From positions 62,001-126,000 of the forward strand of contig CAMDQH010000001.1 of NCBI GenBank assembly GCA_945905815.1: a stretch of 64,000 bases of DNA. The letters are read 5' to 3'. Source of the DNA: Bacteriovorax stolpii (GTDB lineage Bacteria > Bdellovibrionota > Bacteriovoracia > Bacteriovoracales > Bacteriovoracaceae). The notes under the pieces are model-generated. The model was not told where the DNA came from and made no database searches. It was given only the letters and a program-made list of their open reading frames with translations. Position 1 is the first letter of the stretch. The number at the start of each line of letters is the position of its first letter. Both the position numbers and the translations under genes were made by a program. Below, piece by piece: positions 19,447 through 28,522 of the stretch.

Positions 19447-20193
19447 ATGAAAACATTCATTACTTCTATTTTATTATGTGCAGTTACTCCAGTATTCAGT
19501 GCTGGATACATAAAGGATTTTGACTATCAATTAACCGACATTGCTTTCAAAGGTTTAAGAAAAGAAACACTTTTTTCGAGAACAGAAACAAGTTTCATGG
19601 ATTTAGAAAAATCTATTTGTGCAAACCGTGCGCATGTCTGGGGCTACGACCTGACTCGCTTTAACAAAATTAATACCGGCAAAATATTTTTCTTCTTTGG
19701 TGCTTCTATTTGGAATAAAGATGATAAACACGGATATATGTACCATGTTGCTCCCTACATAATAGAGAATGGAACTGAGTACGTGATGGAAACTAGTTAT
19801 CCTTTAGAGCTCAAAGCACCTGTGACAGTCGAGGAATGGATGGAAAATGAAACCTATAATCGTATCAAAGCAACAGACTGTCTGGAAATTACAGCGGCAG
19901 ACACTGATCTTACTGAATATTTTTATGCGAGACAAAATCTTCCTGAAAAGCGTGGCGCAGGCAAACAGGGGGCCAGATGTTATTTTAGAAAAGTTCCAGG
20001 CCACTATTGGTTTCCAACCAGTATTGCCATTCACGACTTGAAAAAAGATGAAGATGGAAAAAAAGTTGAATTTGAGCCAAAGGCTTTTGACTTGGATGAT
20101 GTTCTTGAGGCTTGTATCGAAACAGCTTCAGGAAAGATTGGTAGATTCTTTGGTGGTGGAAAAGCTAAATGTAAGACCCACTTAAATCTTTAA
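19447..20193 (+). CDS. secreted protein, protein-glutaminase-like Cys-His fold candidate
   Basis: Signal peptide MKTFITSILLCAVTPVFSAG; ICANRAHVWGYDL ... GYMYHVAPYI ... EYVMETSYPLELKAPVTVEEW resembles the Cys/His/acidic arrangement of protein glutaminases. Confidence 0.5.
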   Translation: MKTFITSILLCAVTPVFSAGYIKDFDYQLTDIAFKGLRKETLFSRTETSFMDLEKSICANRAHVWGYDLTRFNKINTGKIFFFFGASIWNKDDKHGYMYHVAPYIIENGTEYVMETSYPLELKAPVTVEEWMENETYNRIKATDCLEITAADTDLTEYFYARQNLPEKRGAGKQGARCYFRKVPGHYWFPTSIAIHDLKKDEDGKKVEFEPKAFDLDDVLEACIETASGKIGRFFGGGKAKCKTHLNL

Positions 20194-20582
20194 TCCCAAC
20201 CTAAAACTTGGTACCCCTTATCGGCCAGACACTGATTCACAAAACGGTGCTTGATCTGATCAGGGGTAAGCGCTCCAGCGACTCCACCGCCAGCGGCACC
20301 GACAGCTCCACCTCTAATTAAGCCACGCCCCATATTCCCAGTGAGTAAACCACCTACTGCACCCATTGCCGCGCCAATTGCGGCCCCTGCGCCCGCACCT
20401 TTAGCAATATTTTTACCTTTTGAACTTTCCAGATAGTCATCAGCGTCTGCAATGCATCTATCAATGTCTTTTTTGGCGGCTTCTTTACCAACAGACTTGA
20501 GTTTAGTATTTGGATAAAGCTGAGGTCTTGAAGCGCAAGCAGTAATTAGTAAAATTAAAAACAAGGCGATCATTTTCAACAT
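20190..20582 (-). CDS. glycine-zipper lipoprotein
   Basis: Lipobox LILLITAC; GAGAGAAIGAAMGAVGGLLTGNMGRGLIRGGAVGAAGGG. Confidence 0.7.
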   Translation of the reverse strand: MLKMIALFLILLITACASRPQLYPNTKLKSVGKEAAKKDIDRCIADADDYLESSKGKNIAKGAGAGAAIGAAMGAVGGLLTGNMGRGLIRGGAVGAAGGGVAGALTPDQIKHRFVNQCLADKGYQVLGWD

Positions 20583-20685
20583 AAAGACTCCTATGATTTC
20601 ATTCTAACAGCAGTTTGAAGGTAGTCAAAGAGCAGGACTTTTAGGAATATAAAGGTGAATGAATTGATCTATTAAGGAGCAGGGA

Positions 20686-21429
20686 ATGTTTGAACTAACT
20701 TCCGAAACGATTACAGCACTTCTGACATTAACGGCAATGGAAACAGTTCTTGGAATTGATAACATAATTTTCATCGCTATTCTGGTAGATCGCTTACCCA
20801 AAGATCAGCAGGTGAAAACCAGAAACATAGGAATTTCTATGGCCTTAGTCATAAGAATTGCTCTGCTATTCTCAATCAGTTGGATCATGACTTTAAAAGA
20901 GCCACTCTTCAGCGTAATGAGTCAGTCTTTTTCCGGACGTGATTTAATATTATTAGGTGGAGGTTTATTTCTTTTGGCCAAGTCTACATTTGAAATTCAT
21001 CACAAGGTAGAAGGTGATCCCCAAATTCATCTTCATGAAGCTGAAGCTCATGTCAAAAAGAAAGTTAATGCCAAAATGATACTATTACAAATTTTGGTAT
21101 TAGATATCGTTTTCTCTCTCGACTCTGTGATCACAGCAGTTGGAATGTCAGATAAAGTCTCCATCATGGTAGTTGCCATGCTGCTTTCAATGTTGATCAT
21201 GCTAATTTCGGCCGGAAAGATTAGTGGATTTGTTGAAAGACATCCCACAATTAAAATACTTGCTCTCTCATTTTTACTATTAATCGGTGTCATGCTGGTT
21301 GCAGAAAGTTTTGGGGCCCACATATCTAAGGGTTACATTTATTTCGCCATGGCATTTTCACTTGCCGTGGAAATGTTGAACATGCGCTTTCGTAAAAAAT
21401 CGTCAATAAAAGTTACTGATACTCTTTAG
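20686..21429 (+). CDS. TerC family membrane protein
   Basis: TAMETVLGIDNIIFIAILVDRLP ... LDIVFSLDSVITAVGM. Confidence 0.92.
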   Translation: MFELTSETITALLTLTAMETVLGIDNIIFIAILVDRLPKDQQVKTRNIGISMALVIRIALLFSISWIMTLKEPLFSVMSQSFSGRDLILLGGGLFLLAKSTFEIHHKVEGDPQIHLHEAEAHVKKKVNAKMILLQILVLDIVFSLDSVITAVGMSDKVSIMVVAMLLSMLIMLISAGKISGFVERHPTIKILALSFLLLIGVMLVAESFGAHISKGYIYFAMAFSLAVEMLNMRFRKKSSIKVTDTL

Positions 21430-21652
21430 GAAATAAATCGGCTTTGAAATGTCTCATAACTTTTAAAACTTTCGCGAGATGAAGATTTTCATCCCCGCCT
21501 TCAAGGCGTTTAAGAAAGGCCAGACCTACTCCTGAGAATTTTGCTAATTCTTCCTGAGTTATTCCACTTTCTTTTCTCCTTTTGCGGATAAAGTAAGCAA
21601 CTGTTCCAATACTTCTTTCTATTTCAGCGTTCGACCGACGAATAACTTCCAT
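21413..21652 (-). CDS. HTH XRE/HipB-like transcriptional regulator
   Basis: IRKRRKESGITQEELAKFSGVGLAFLKRLEGG helix-turn-helix. Confidence 0.8.
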   Translation of the reverse strand: MEVIRRSNAEIERSIGTVAYFIRKRRKESGITQEELAKFSGVGLAFLKRLEGGDENLHLAKVLKVMRHFKADLFPKEYQ

Positions 21653-21769
21653 GTTATTCCTCCTATTTATATCTATTTTAATGCCAAAAAAAAATTACGC
21701 AATGAACTTTAATTTGGCTCAGATTTAATCTATATCCTGACTAGTTTGCTTTTAGTATCTATTTAGATC

Positions 21770-22624
21770 TTAATCGCTAAATTCAGAATTAGCAGCCGTT
21801 TCGTTGGCCTCGTCAGGACGACTTGATGGCTCGATAAAATGGGCCCGATCTGCCAGAGAATCAGTGGGAATTTTTCTCTTATTATAAAAGTTAGGTGTCG
21901 CTACTTGAGTAACAACCTTGACCACTGTAACAGGGATTGTTCTATCCATAAATGATTCAGCAAATGCCATTAAGGCAGCATCTTTTTTCATCTTCAAAAT
22001 GGCCAAAGCACTCATGCCTCGCCCATCAGCCTTTTTAAAGTCTGCACCTTGCTCTTTGAAATAACTAAGCGCCTGAAGACAGCCTTCCTCTGCTGCAATG
22101 GTCAGTGCTGTAGCACCATTTTTTGACTTTAAATCCCAGGTCATCCCGGCATTGTATAAAACGTTTATGACTTTATAAGTGCACTGTGCACTCGCCATAT
22201 GAAGCAGGCTCCATCCCTGCTCACCGTAAGGCTTGAAGTTCTTATTTAGTTTTTGATCACCAAGGATAAGACTCAACATTTCAGGATTGTTCTGACTTAC
22301 TGAAAGTGAGTGTACATCAAAAGATTTGAGGGGATCGATTTCAAATGGCATCTTTTTATCTTTAGCATATTTCACAAAATCAATTCGATCGTACTTAACT
22401 AAAAGCTCTCCCACTGTATAGGTACTACTCTCCACCTCAATATTTGTTGCGATTTTTCCACCGGCCGCAATGAAATGTTCGAAACCTTTCTGATCATTTT
22501 TAATAATGGACAGAAGTGCTTCATCACTAAGATTATTTTTTCCAGAATTTTGAAAATAGAAGAATGAAGAAAATGCCAGACATGCTGTTACTCCAATCCC
22601 TAGAATGACACGCTTGTTTTTCAA
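21770..22624 (-). CDS. ankyrin-repeat protein
   Basis: GWSLLHMASAQCTYKVINVLYNAGMTWDLKSKNGATALTIAAEEGCLQAL. Confidence 0.75.
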   Translation of the reverse strand: MKNKRVILGIGVTACLAFSSFFYFQNSGKNNLSDEALLSIIKNDQKGFEHFIAAGGKIATNIEVESSTYTVGELLVKYDRIDFVKYAKDKKMPFEIDPLKSFDVHSLSVSQNNPEMLSLILGDQKLNKNFKPYGEQGWSLLHMASAQCTYKVINVLYNAGMTWDLKSKNGATALTIAAEEGCLQALSYFKEQGADFKKADGRGMSALAILKMKKDAALMAFAESFMDRTIPVTVVKVVTQVATPNFYNKRKIPTDSLADRAHFIEPSSRPDEANETAANSEFSD

Positions 22625-22800
22625 GATTTACTCCTTTAAATTTTTGATCTCTTCATTTTAAGCCCCTACAACAAAGACTTTTTCAATAAAATTTTATAAA
22701 TCCCTTAAAATCATCACTTTACGTAAATTAATCCAAGCACGACTTCAAAAAAAGTGGCAGGAAAAATTGGCAGTTAGCAATAAAAGGCTACAATAATTCA

Positions 22801-23688
22801 ATGAGACACTTCTCATTAATTTTATTTATCTTGATGCCTAACCTATGTTTTGCCTCTCCTGCAGAAGAGCCTGAAGAATATTCTATTCCTATCTTAGAAT
22901 CGGTCCAGGGTCTTTTCGGCGGACAGTTCAATTACGTAGCAAATCGTCTAGACTCCTTTTTTGCAACAGAAAGAGCTGATGATGAATTTGGACGAAGCCG
23001 TATCCGTATTAAGTCTCAATTCTTCGTAAGAGAAAGGGCCACATCCAATCTTAAAACTCAGTACCGGATTAACTTGAAGCTTCCCCATCTGGAACAAAAA
23101 TTCAAGTATGACTTTGACGAAAAAAATAAATCTCAAGCATCTCCTGCAAGTGCTGCGATAAAAAAGCCCACTGAAAATAAAGGATGGATCTTCAACGCGG
23201 ATATGGGCGTAAGTCTTGCCATACCTCCCAAACTTGTTACTCGTGCCCGAGTTCGTAGAAACATTGTTACTGGAACTTTTGTCCACCGTTTTGTTGAACA
23301 GCTGACTTACACAACGGATGCCAGTGCCCTTGTAGAGGAAACAGGACTTAACTCAGATCGCCCAATTAAGACCACTCTTCTTTTTCGATTTCTTAATACC
23401 AAGCAGTGGCAAGTGCTTCAAAAAGAATTTACAACGAACCATGGTCCAACTTGGCTTCATAGTATTACTGAAAACGATGCATTTATTTATGGCCTAACAA
23501 TGCAGACGATAATTGATAACAGTGTTTGGTACACGAGTAATTATCGACTCGCCGTAAACTACCGGCATAACCTTTATAAACAATGGTTTTATTTAGATAT
23601 TGTGCCAGGTTTCGATTTTCCTAAAATTTGGTCTTTTAGAAGAACACCTTTCATCACTTTTCAGCTTGAATTACTTTTTGGTGGATAG
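22801..23688 (+). CDS. secreted hypothetical protein, possibly outer-membrane
   Basis: Signal peptide LILFILMPNLCFA; aromatic-ending beta-strand-like C-terminus FITFQLELLFGG. Confidence 0.5.
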   Translation: MRHFSLILFILMPNLCFASPAEEPEEYSIPILESVQGLFGGQFNYVANRLDSFFATERADDEFGRSRIRIKSQFFVRERATSNLKTQYRINLKLPHLEQKFKYDFDEKNKSQASPASAAIKKPTENKGWIFNADMGVSLAIPPKLVTRARVRRNIVTGTFVHRFVEQLTYTTDASALVEETGLNSDRPIKTTLLFRFLNTKQWQVLQKEFTTNHGPTWLHSITENDAFIYGLTMQTIIDNSVWYTSNYRLAVNYRHNLYKQWFYLDIVPGFDFPKIWSFRRTPFITFQLELLFGG

Positions 23689-23690
23689 AC

Positions 23691-23739
23691 GCCGACTCCT
23701 TCGCATCCTGCGACCGTCGGCATACCGGTCATCCTGACC
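23691..23739 (-). ncRNA. structured intergenic element (copy B) with two AGGAT-loop hairpins
   Basis: Minus strand: GGTC-AGGAT-GACC then GCCGAC-GGT-CGCAGGATGCG-AAGGA-GTCGGC; same layout as 9487-9535. Confidence 0.5.
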
Positions 23740-23741
23740 AT

Positions 23742-23766
23742 AAAAAAAGGCCCACCGAAGTGGGCC
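23742..23766 (-). terminator. terminator of hppA
   Basis: Minus strand GGCCCAC-TTCG-GTGGGCC followed by T7. Confidence 0.85.
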
Positions 23767-23778
23767 TCATGTTTGAAT

Positions 23779-25839
23779 CTAAAGAAGAGCGATTAACGGA
23801 GCAATTAAAAGAGAAACGACTGACATAACTTTGATCAGGATCGCAATACCTGGACCAGATGTATCTTTGAAAGGATCTCCTACCATATCACCAACAACTG
23901 CGGCTTTATGAGTATCAGAACCTTTCTTCTCACCAGCAAGCTTACCTTTTTCTATATATTTTTTAGCATTATCCCAAGCACCACCAGCGTTAGCCATAAA
24001 AAGCGACATTGTAGCACCTACGGCAAGTGATCCTGCAAGTAGACCAGCAAGCGAAGCTGGACCCATGAAGAAACCAACCAAGACTGGACCAAGAATCGCA
24101 ATGACTCCTGGAAGAATCATTTCTTTCATAGCAGCTGCAGTTGCAATCTCAACAATTTTCTTAGGCTCAGGCTCAGCTTTAAGTTCCATTAATCCAGGAA
24201 TCTCACGGAACTGACGGCCAATTTCGACAACGATCGCACCGGCAGCTTTACCAACGGCAAGCATCGTAGTTGAACCAATAAGAAATGGAAGAATTGAACC
24301 AAGAAGAATCCCGATAAGAATTTTTGGATCAGTTAAAACCAATTCAATTGCACCGAGACCGGCCATTGAACGAACATGGTTAATTTCAATGTTGTATGCA
24401 GAGAAAAGAGCAAGCACAGTGAGAATGGCTGAACCAATCGCATAACCTTTTCCGATAGCTGCAGTTGTATTACCAACCATATCAAGCTCATCAGTAATAG
24501 CGCGAACTTCAGGTCCAAGTGCCGACATTTCAGAAATACCACCAGCATTATCTGAGATCGGGCCGTAAGCATCTACAGTCATAACAACTGCTGTACCACC
24601 AAGCATACCGACCGCAGAGAGTGCGATTCCATATAGGCCAAGATATTTATTTGCAAGGAAAGCAACAATCGCAACCACAACCATAGGAATCGCAACCGAT
24701 TCCATACCAACAGCAAGGCCTTGAATAACGTTCGTTCCAGCACCCGTACGTGCTGCTTCTGCGATACGAGAAACTGGTTTTGAAGAAGTATAATAATCAG
24801 TAACAAGACCGATGATTGTTCCACCAAGAGCACCAACAGTAATAACAGCGGTCACTGCTTGAGTAATTCCAAGGCAACTCATGATGATATAAGAAGCAAT
24901 GGCGAGAGCAATCGGAGGAAGAATAAGAGCACCACGAAGAACTTTTGCTGGATCCATGTGCTTAAGCATTCGTGCAATAAAGATACAAATAATAGACACT
25001 GCAAGTCCAACAGCTGAAAGAACAAGCGGAAGGCCAATTGCTACAGTTTTATTCATTTCAAGATCTGCGGCTTGCATGAGCATAGGTAACTCAGCTGAAG
25101 TAAGTGCAATCGCCATAGCAGCTACAATCGCGGCAACCATTGATTCATAAATATCAGCTCCCATACCTGCAACGTCACCAACGTTATCACCGACGTTATC
25201 AGCGATAACACCTGGGTTACGAGGATCATCTTCAGGAATGTTTTCAATTACTTTTCCAGCAATGTCTGAACCTACGTCTGCTGCTTTTGTATAAATACCA
25301 CCACCAATACGAGCAAAAAGTGCGATCGATGAAGCACCAACAGCAAAGGCATGAAGAATAGGAGAAAGTTGAGCATCGTCTTTAAAGATAAGATAAAGAC
25401 CACCAAGTCCAATCCCACCAAGACCAGCAACCGCAAGACCCATAACCGCACCACCATCTAAGGCAGTAAGAAGGGCCATTGCTTTTGAACCGCCGCGAGC
25501 AGCTTGAGTTGTTTTAACGTTGGCATAAGTTGCAGCTTTCATACCGATGAAACCAGCAAGTAATGAAAGGAAAGCACCTAAAACAAAAGAGAGTGCAGGA
25601 ATTTTGCCTAAGCTAATTCCGATCAAGATCGCAACGACTACACCGAAAAAGGCGAGCACTTGGTACTGTTTGAATAAAAACGCCATGGCACCTTCGCGGA
25701 TATATCCTGCGATTCTTTCCATCGTTTCATTTCCTTTCTCCAATCCCAAAACGCGGAAATAGAAAAAGGCGGCAATTAAGAGTGCTAATACACCAAAGAC
25801 AACTGGGGTATTAAGCCATAAGTTCCAAGAATTCATCAT
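23779..25839 (-). CDS. hppA: membrane-bound proton-translocating pyrophosphatase
   Basis: 686 aa; [47 protein letters not shown]. Confidence 0.96.
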   Translation of the reverse strand: MMNSWNLWLNTPVVFGVLALLIAAFFYFRVLGLEKGNETMERIAGYIREGAMAFLFKQYQVLAFFGVVVAILIGISLGKIPALSFVLGAFLSLLAGFIGMKAATYANVKTTQAARGGSKAMALLTALDGGAVMGLAVAGLGGIGLGGLYLIFKDDAQLSPILHAFAVGASSIALFARIGGGIYTKAADVGSDIAGKVIENIPEDDPRNPGVIADNVGDNVGDVAGMGADIYESMVAAIVAAMAIALTSAELPMLMQAADLEMNKTVAIGLPLVLSAVGLAVSIICIFIARMLKHMDPAKVLRGALILPPIALAIASYIIMSCLGITQAVTAVITVGALGGTIIGLVTDYYTSSKPVSRIAEAARTGAGTNVIQGLAVGMESVAIPMVVVAIVAFLANKYLGLYGIALSAVGMLGGTAVVMTVDAYGPISDNAGGISEMSALGPEVRAITDELDMVGNTTAAIGKGYAIGSAILTVLALFSAYNIEINHVRSMAGLGAIELVLTDPKILIGILLGSILPFLIGSTTMLAVGKAAGAIVVEIGRQFREIPGLMELKAEPEPKKIVEIATAAAMKEMILPGVIAILGPVLVGFFMGPASLAGLLAGSLAVGATMSLFMANAGGAWDNAKKYIEKGKLAGEKKGSDTHKAAVVGDMVGDPFKDTSGPGIAILIKVMSVVSLLIAPLIALL

Positions 25840-25957
25840 TCTGAGTCTCCCTAAGAAATAGCTAAAAATATGTATATGGATTTGTACTAAATCTGACTGT
25901 TTTCGTAAATCGTAAATCTGTAAACATAATTCGCTTAGCCTCTGCGCGTTAACAGAC

Positions 25958-26281
25958 TCAACGAGATAGTACGAGAGAAGCTTGAATCATAACGAGAAAG
26001 TTTGCGAAAGTTGTTGCTGGTGCCAGATGGCCATAACCAATAGTCGCCAAAGTCTGAACGCTAAAGAAAAAACCTGTGAGCCAAGAATCATCAGAGTTAA
26101 TTAGAGACCCGGGATTTAACCAATCGATTGTTGCAAACAATGAGTTAATGAACAAAAAGAATGCAAAGAAGTATAAAAAGTTCTTCCTCCAACTCATTGT
26201 TAATAAGTCATGATAAATGTCTCTTTTTTTTACTCTTGGTACGTTTATATGAATAACTTTAAACGGTAATGCTTCGGCCAT
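25958..26281 (-). CDS. truncated inward-rectifier (KirBac-like) K+ channel, pore region only
   Basis: FFFSVQTLATIGYGHLAPAT selectivity filter; stops inside the expected TM2 with no cytoplasmic domain. Confidence 0.7.
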   Translation of the reverse strand: MAEALPFKVIHINVPRVKKRDIYHDLLTMSWRKNFLYFFAFFLFINSLFATIDWLNPGSLINSDDSWLTGFFFSVQTLATIGYGHLAPATTFANFLVMIQASLVLSR

Positions 26282-26367
26282 TTGGGTTCATTAATTCTAA
26301 TATAGAATGATTTTATAATCAGTTAGCTTGGATTGACTATCGGAAGGGATCATCTTACTTTGCTTTC

Positions 26368-26904
26368 ATGGATCCTTATTTAAGACGCAAAGTAATAATT
26401 GACCGGATGAATGAGCTCGAAAGTTCTGGAAAAGACTGTAAGGGCTGCTCTGGTACTTGTTGTACTTATGAAGCCAATTCCATGATGGTGACACCCATCG
26501 AAGCCGTAGAATTAGTTGATTACCTAAAGGCGAAAAATCTTTTTGATAATGAACTCAAAAGTCGACTACTGGTAACAGTTTCTAAATATCGTTTAGATCA
26601 AGCAGTTGGAGATGGAAAACGATCATTTCTACGCAGAACTTATACCTGCCCATTTTTTAATCACAAAGAATTAGGCTGCCCACTTCCAAGAGAAGTTAAA
26701 CCGTTTGGTTGTCTTGCCTTTAATGCTCATGATTTGGAAAAGAAGGCCGGCGAGTTTTGTTTCTCTGAAGAGAAAGTACTACTAGCGAGAGAGGCTGCTT
26801 CTTTAGATGAAGCTGCCTTAAATCAAAAAATTAAAACTGAGAATTCTCTATATTGGGATAAAACGCCTCTTCCATTGGCCCTGTTGGCATTTTTCGAGCC
26901 TTAG
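26368..26904 (+). CDS. YkgJ-type cysteine-cluster protein
   Basis: CKGCSGTCCTYEAN ... YTCPFFNHKELGCPLPREVKPFGCLAF. Confidence 0.75.
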   Translation: MDPYLRRKVIIDRMNELESSGKDCKGCSGTCCTYEANSMMVTPIEAVELVDYLKAKNLFDNELKSRLLVTVSKYRLDQAVGDGKRSFLRRTYTCPFFNHKELGCPLPREVKPFGCLAFNAHDLEKKAGEFCFSEEKVLLAREAASLDEAALNQKIKTENSLYWDKTPLPLALLAFFEP

Positions 26905-27655
26905 TATCAGTTATCTTTCTCTTCCATGTTTTTAAAATGTATTTGGGGTAAGAAAATAGACTAATTTTACCAATCTGAAGAACCTCATCACCATTTGTGA
27001 AATTAATCATTTCTTTATAGAAGTTATTCAATTCAACATCTCTGTGATAATAATGTGTGTCTTCTTTGTTTTTTTCAAACATTGTTCCAGTGACACTCTT
27101 TTCAAAAACAAATTTATCTGGTGAAAATGTAGCATTTTGATTTATGTAAAGTTCATGCCGAAAATTCTGATCGATGAATTTTGCTATTCGAATATGGTGT
27201 TCTGTAGGAAGCTTCATAAAGGGTGAAGGGTAAACATCTTCAAAATGCATTGCGACGTTACCTAAGCTTGAAAGAACACAGGCAACATTACTTATCCATG
27301 CAGGCCTAAAGAGAGAATATCGCAAGAGGTAAGTCGTAATAACCTTGCTTGTCAACTTGTGCGTTAAGCCTAAGCCTCTAGATCGAGGACTAACGCAAGT
27401 TAAACCCAAGTGAAGAATCTTTCCTTCTTTATCAGCATCCAGAATGTAAGAAGAACAGAACCCATTCATTCGATTAGTTTCGTCTCTTGAGACTGCTATA
27501 ATAAGTCGATCGTATTCTGATCTTTTTCCTGATAGGCACTGATAGTCTGGAATATCTTCCAGACACTCTTTAGCGATCTCAAGAATTTCCTGATGAAGTT
27601 TTTCCAGCTCAGTCTGGGGTAAATTGATACCAGGTTTATTATAAATCTCGATCAT
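26831..27655 (-). CDS. GNAT-like acyltransferase
   Basis: HLGLTCVSPRSRGLGLTHKLTSKVI acyl-CoA-binding-like motif; overlaps the upstream PlsC gene by 4 nt. Confidence 0.5.
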   Translation of the reverse strand: MIEIYNKPGINLPQTELEKLHQEILEIAKECLEDIPDYQCLSGKRSEYDRLIIAVSRDETNRMNGFCSSYILDADKEGKILHLGLTCVSPRSRGLGLTHKLTSKVITTYLLRYSLFRPAWISNVACVLSSLGNVAMHFEDVYPSPFMKLPTEHHIRIAKFIDQNFRHELYINQNATFSPDKFVFEKSVTGTMFEKNKEDTHYYHRDVELNNFYKEMINFTNGDEVLQIGKISLFSYPKYILKTWKRKITDTKARKMPTGPMEEAFYPNIENSQF

Positions 27656-28440
27656 AAAACCTCCATGGCAAGATATGAAAACCCTTTATAATTTGAATTC
27701 ACAAGGTGACGACTTTTCAGCGCAAGTTCAATTGAAGATAAAATTTCGGGAGCAAATGGTTCCGAAACATTAATCTCAACTAATATTTTCTTATGACTTA
27801 ACACTTTCAAAAAGTGACTAAAAAAAGTCATATCCCCATACCAGCAAACTATGTCCCTATTCAGTCTGTTAATTGCTTTGCCTTCGATTTCAAGATAGTT
27901 AATTGTTATAGGGAGGATTTTCTTTTGAGTTGCAATTGACGCTTCAAAAAGTGGTCTGCGAAACCGGAAAATCTCTTCTCCATTCGTTGATGTCGCTTCT
28001 GGGAAAAAAATTACGTTCATTCCCTCAGACAAGGCAGTTCTAATTTCTACAATTTCTAGTTTTAGATTTTTCCTATTATTGCGATCAACAAAGAGACAAC
28101 CTGCCAAACGAGTCAAATGTCCTAAGAAAGGAGTCTTTTTGACATCTGTTGATGTCACAAAACAAGAAGGGAATTTTGCAGCAAGTATAATAACATCTAA
28201 GTATGAAAGATGGTTTGAAACGATCAGATAGTTATCATTATTAATAAATGTATTTGGAATTTTATATTCAACGACTATATTTAAAACTTTAAGCAAAAAG
28301 CGAGAGGTCGTAGAAACAATTATTACTAAGTTTTTGCGCGCAAATGATTTAATGATGATCAAAAAGGGAAAAAACGGAATGCTTATTAGCATAAAAGTGG
28401 TTATGACAAAAAAGAATGCACATAATTTAAAAAATTTCAT
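27652..28440 (-). CDS. 1-acyl-glycerol-3-phosphate acyltransferase-like (PlsC family)
   Basis: VSNHLSYLDVIIL (NHxxxxD) and FFPEATSTNGEEIFRFRRPLFEAS. Confidence 0.85.
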   Translation of the reverse strand: MKFFKLCAFFFVITTFMLISIPFFPFLIIIKSFARKNLVIIVSTTSRFLLKVLNIVVEYKIPNTFINNDNYLIVSNHLSYLDVIILAAKFPSCFVTSTDVKKTPFLGHLTRLAGCLFVDRNNRKNLKLEIVEIRTALSEGMNVIFFPEATSTNGEEIFRFRRPLFEASIATQKKILPITINYLEIEGKAINRLNRDIVCWYGDMTFFSHFLKVLSHKKILVEINVSEPFAPEILSSIELALKSRHLVNSNYKGFSYLAMEVL

Positions 28441-28522
28441 CTAAGAATATGAAAACAGAAGTTTAATACTGGAACAAGTAGGCTCAGCCAAAGCTAACCT
28501 TTTCTTTACACATTCCTGACAA

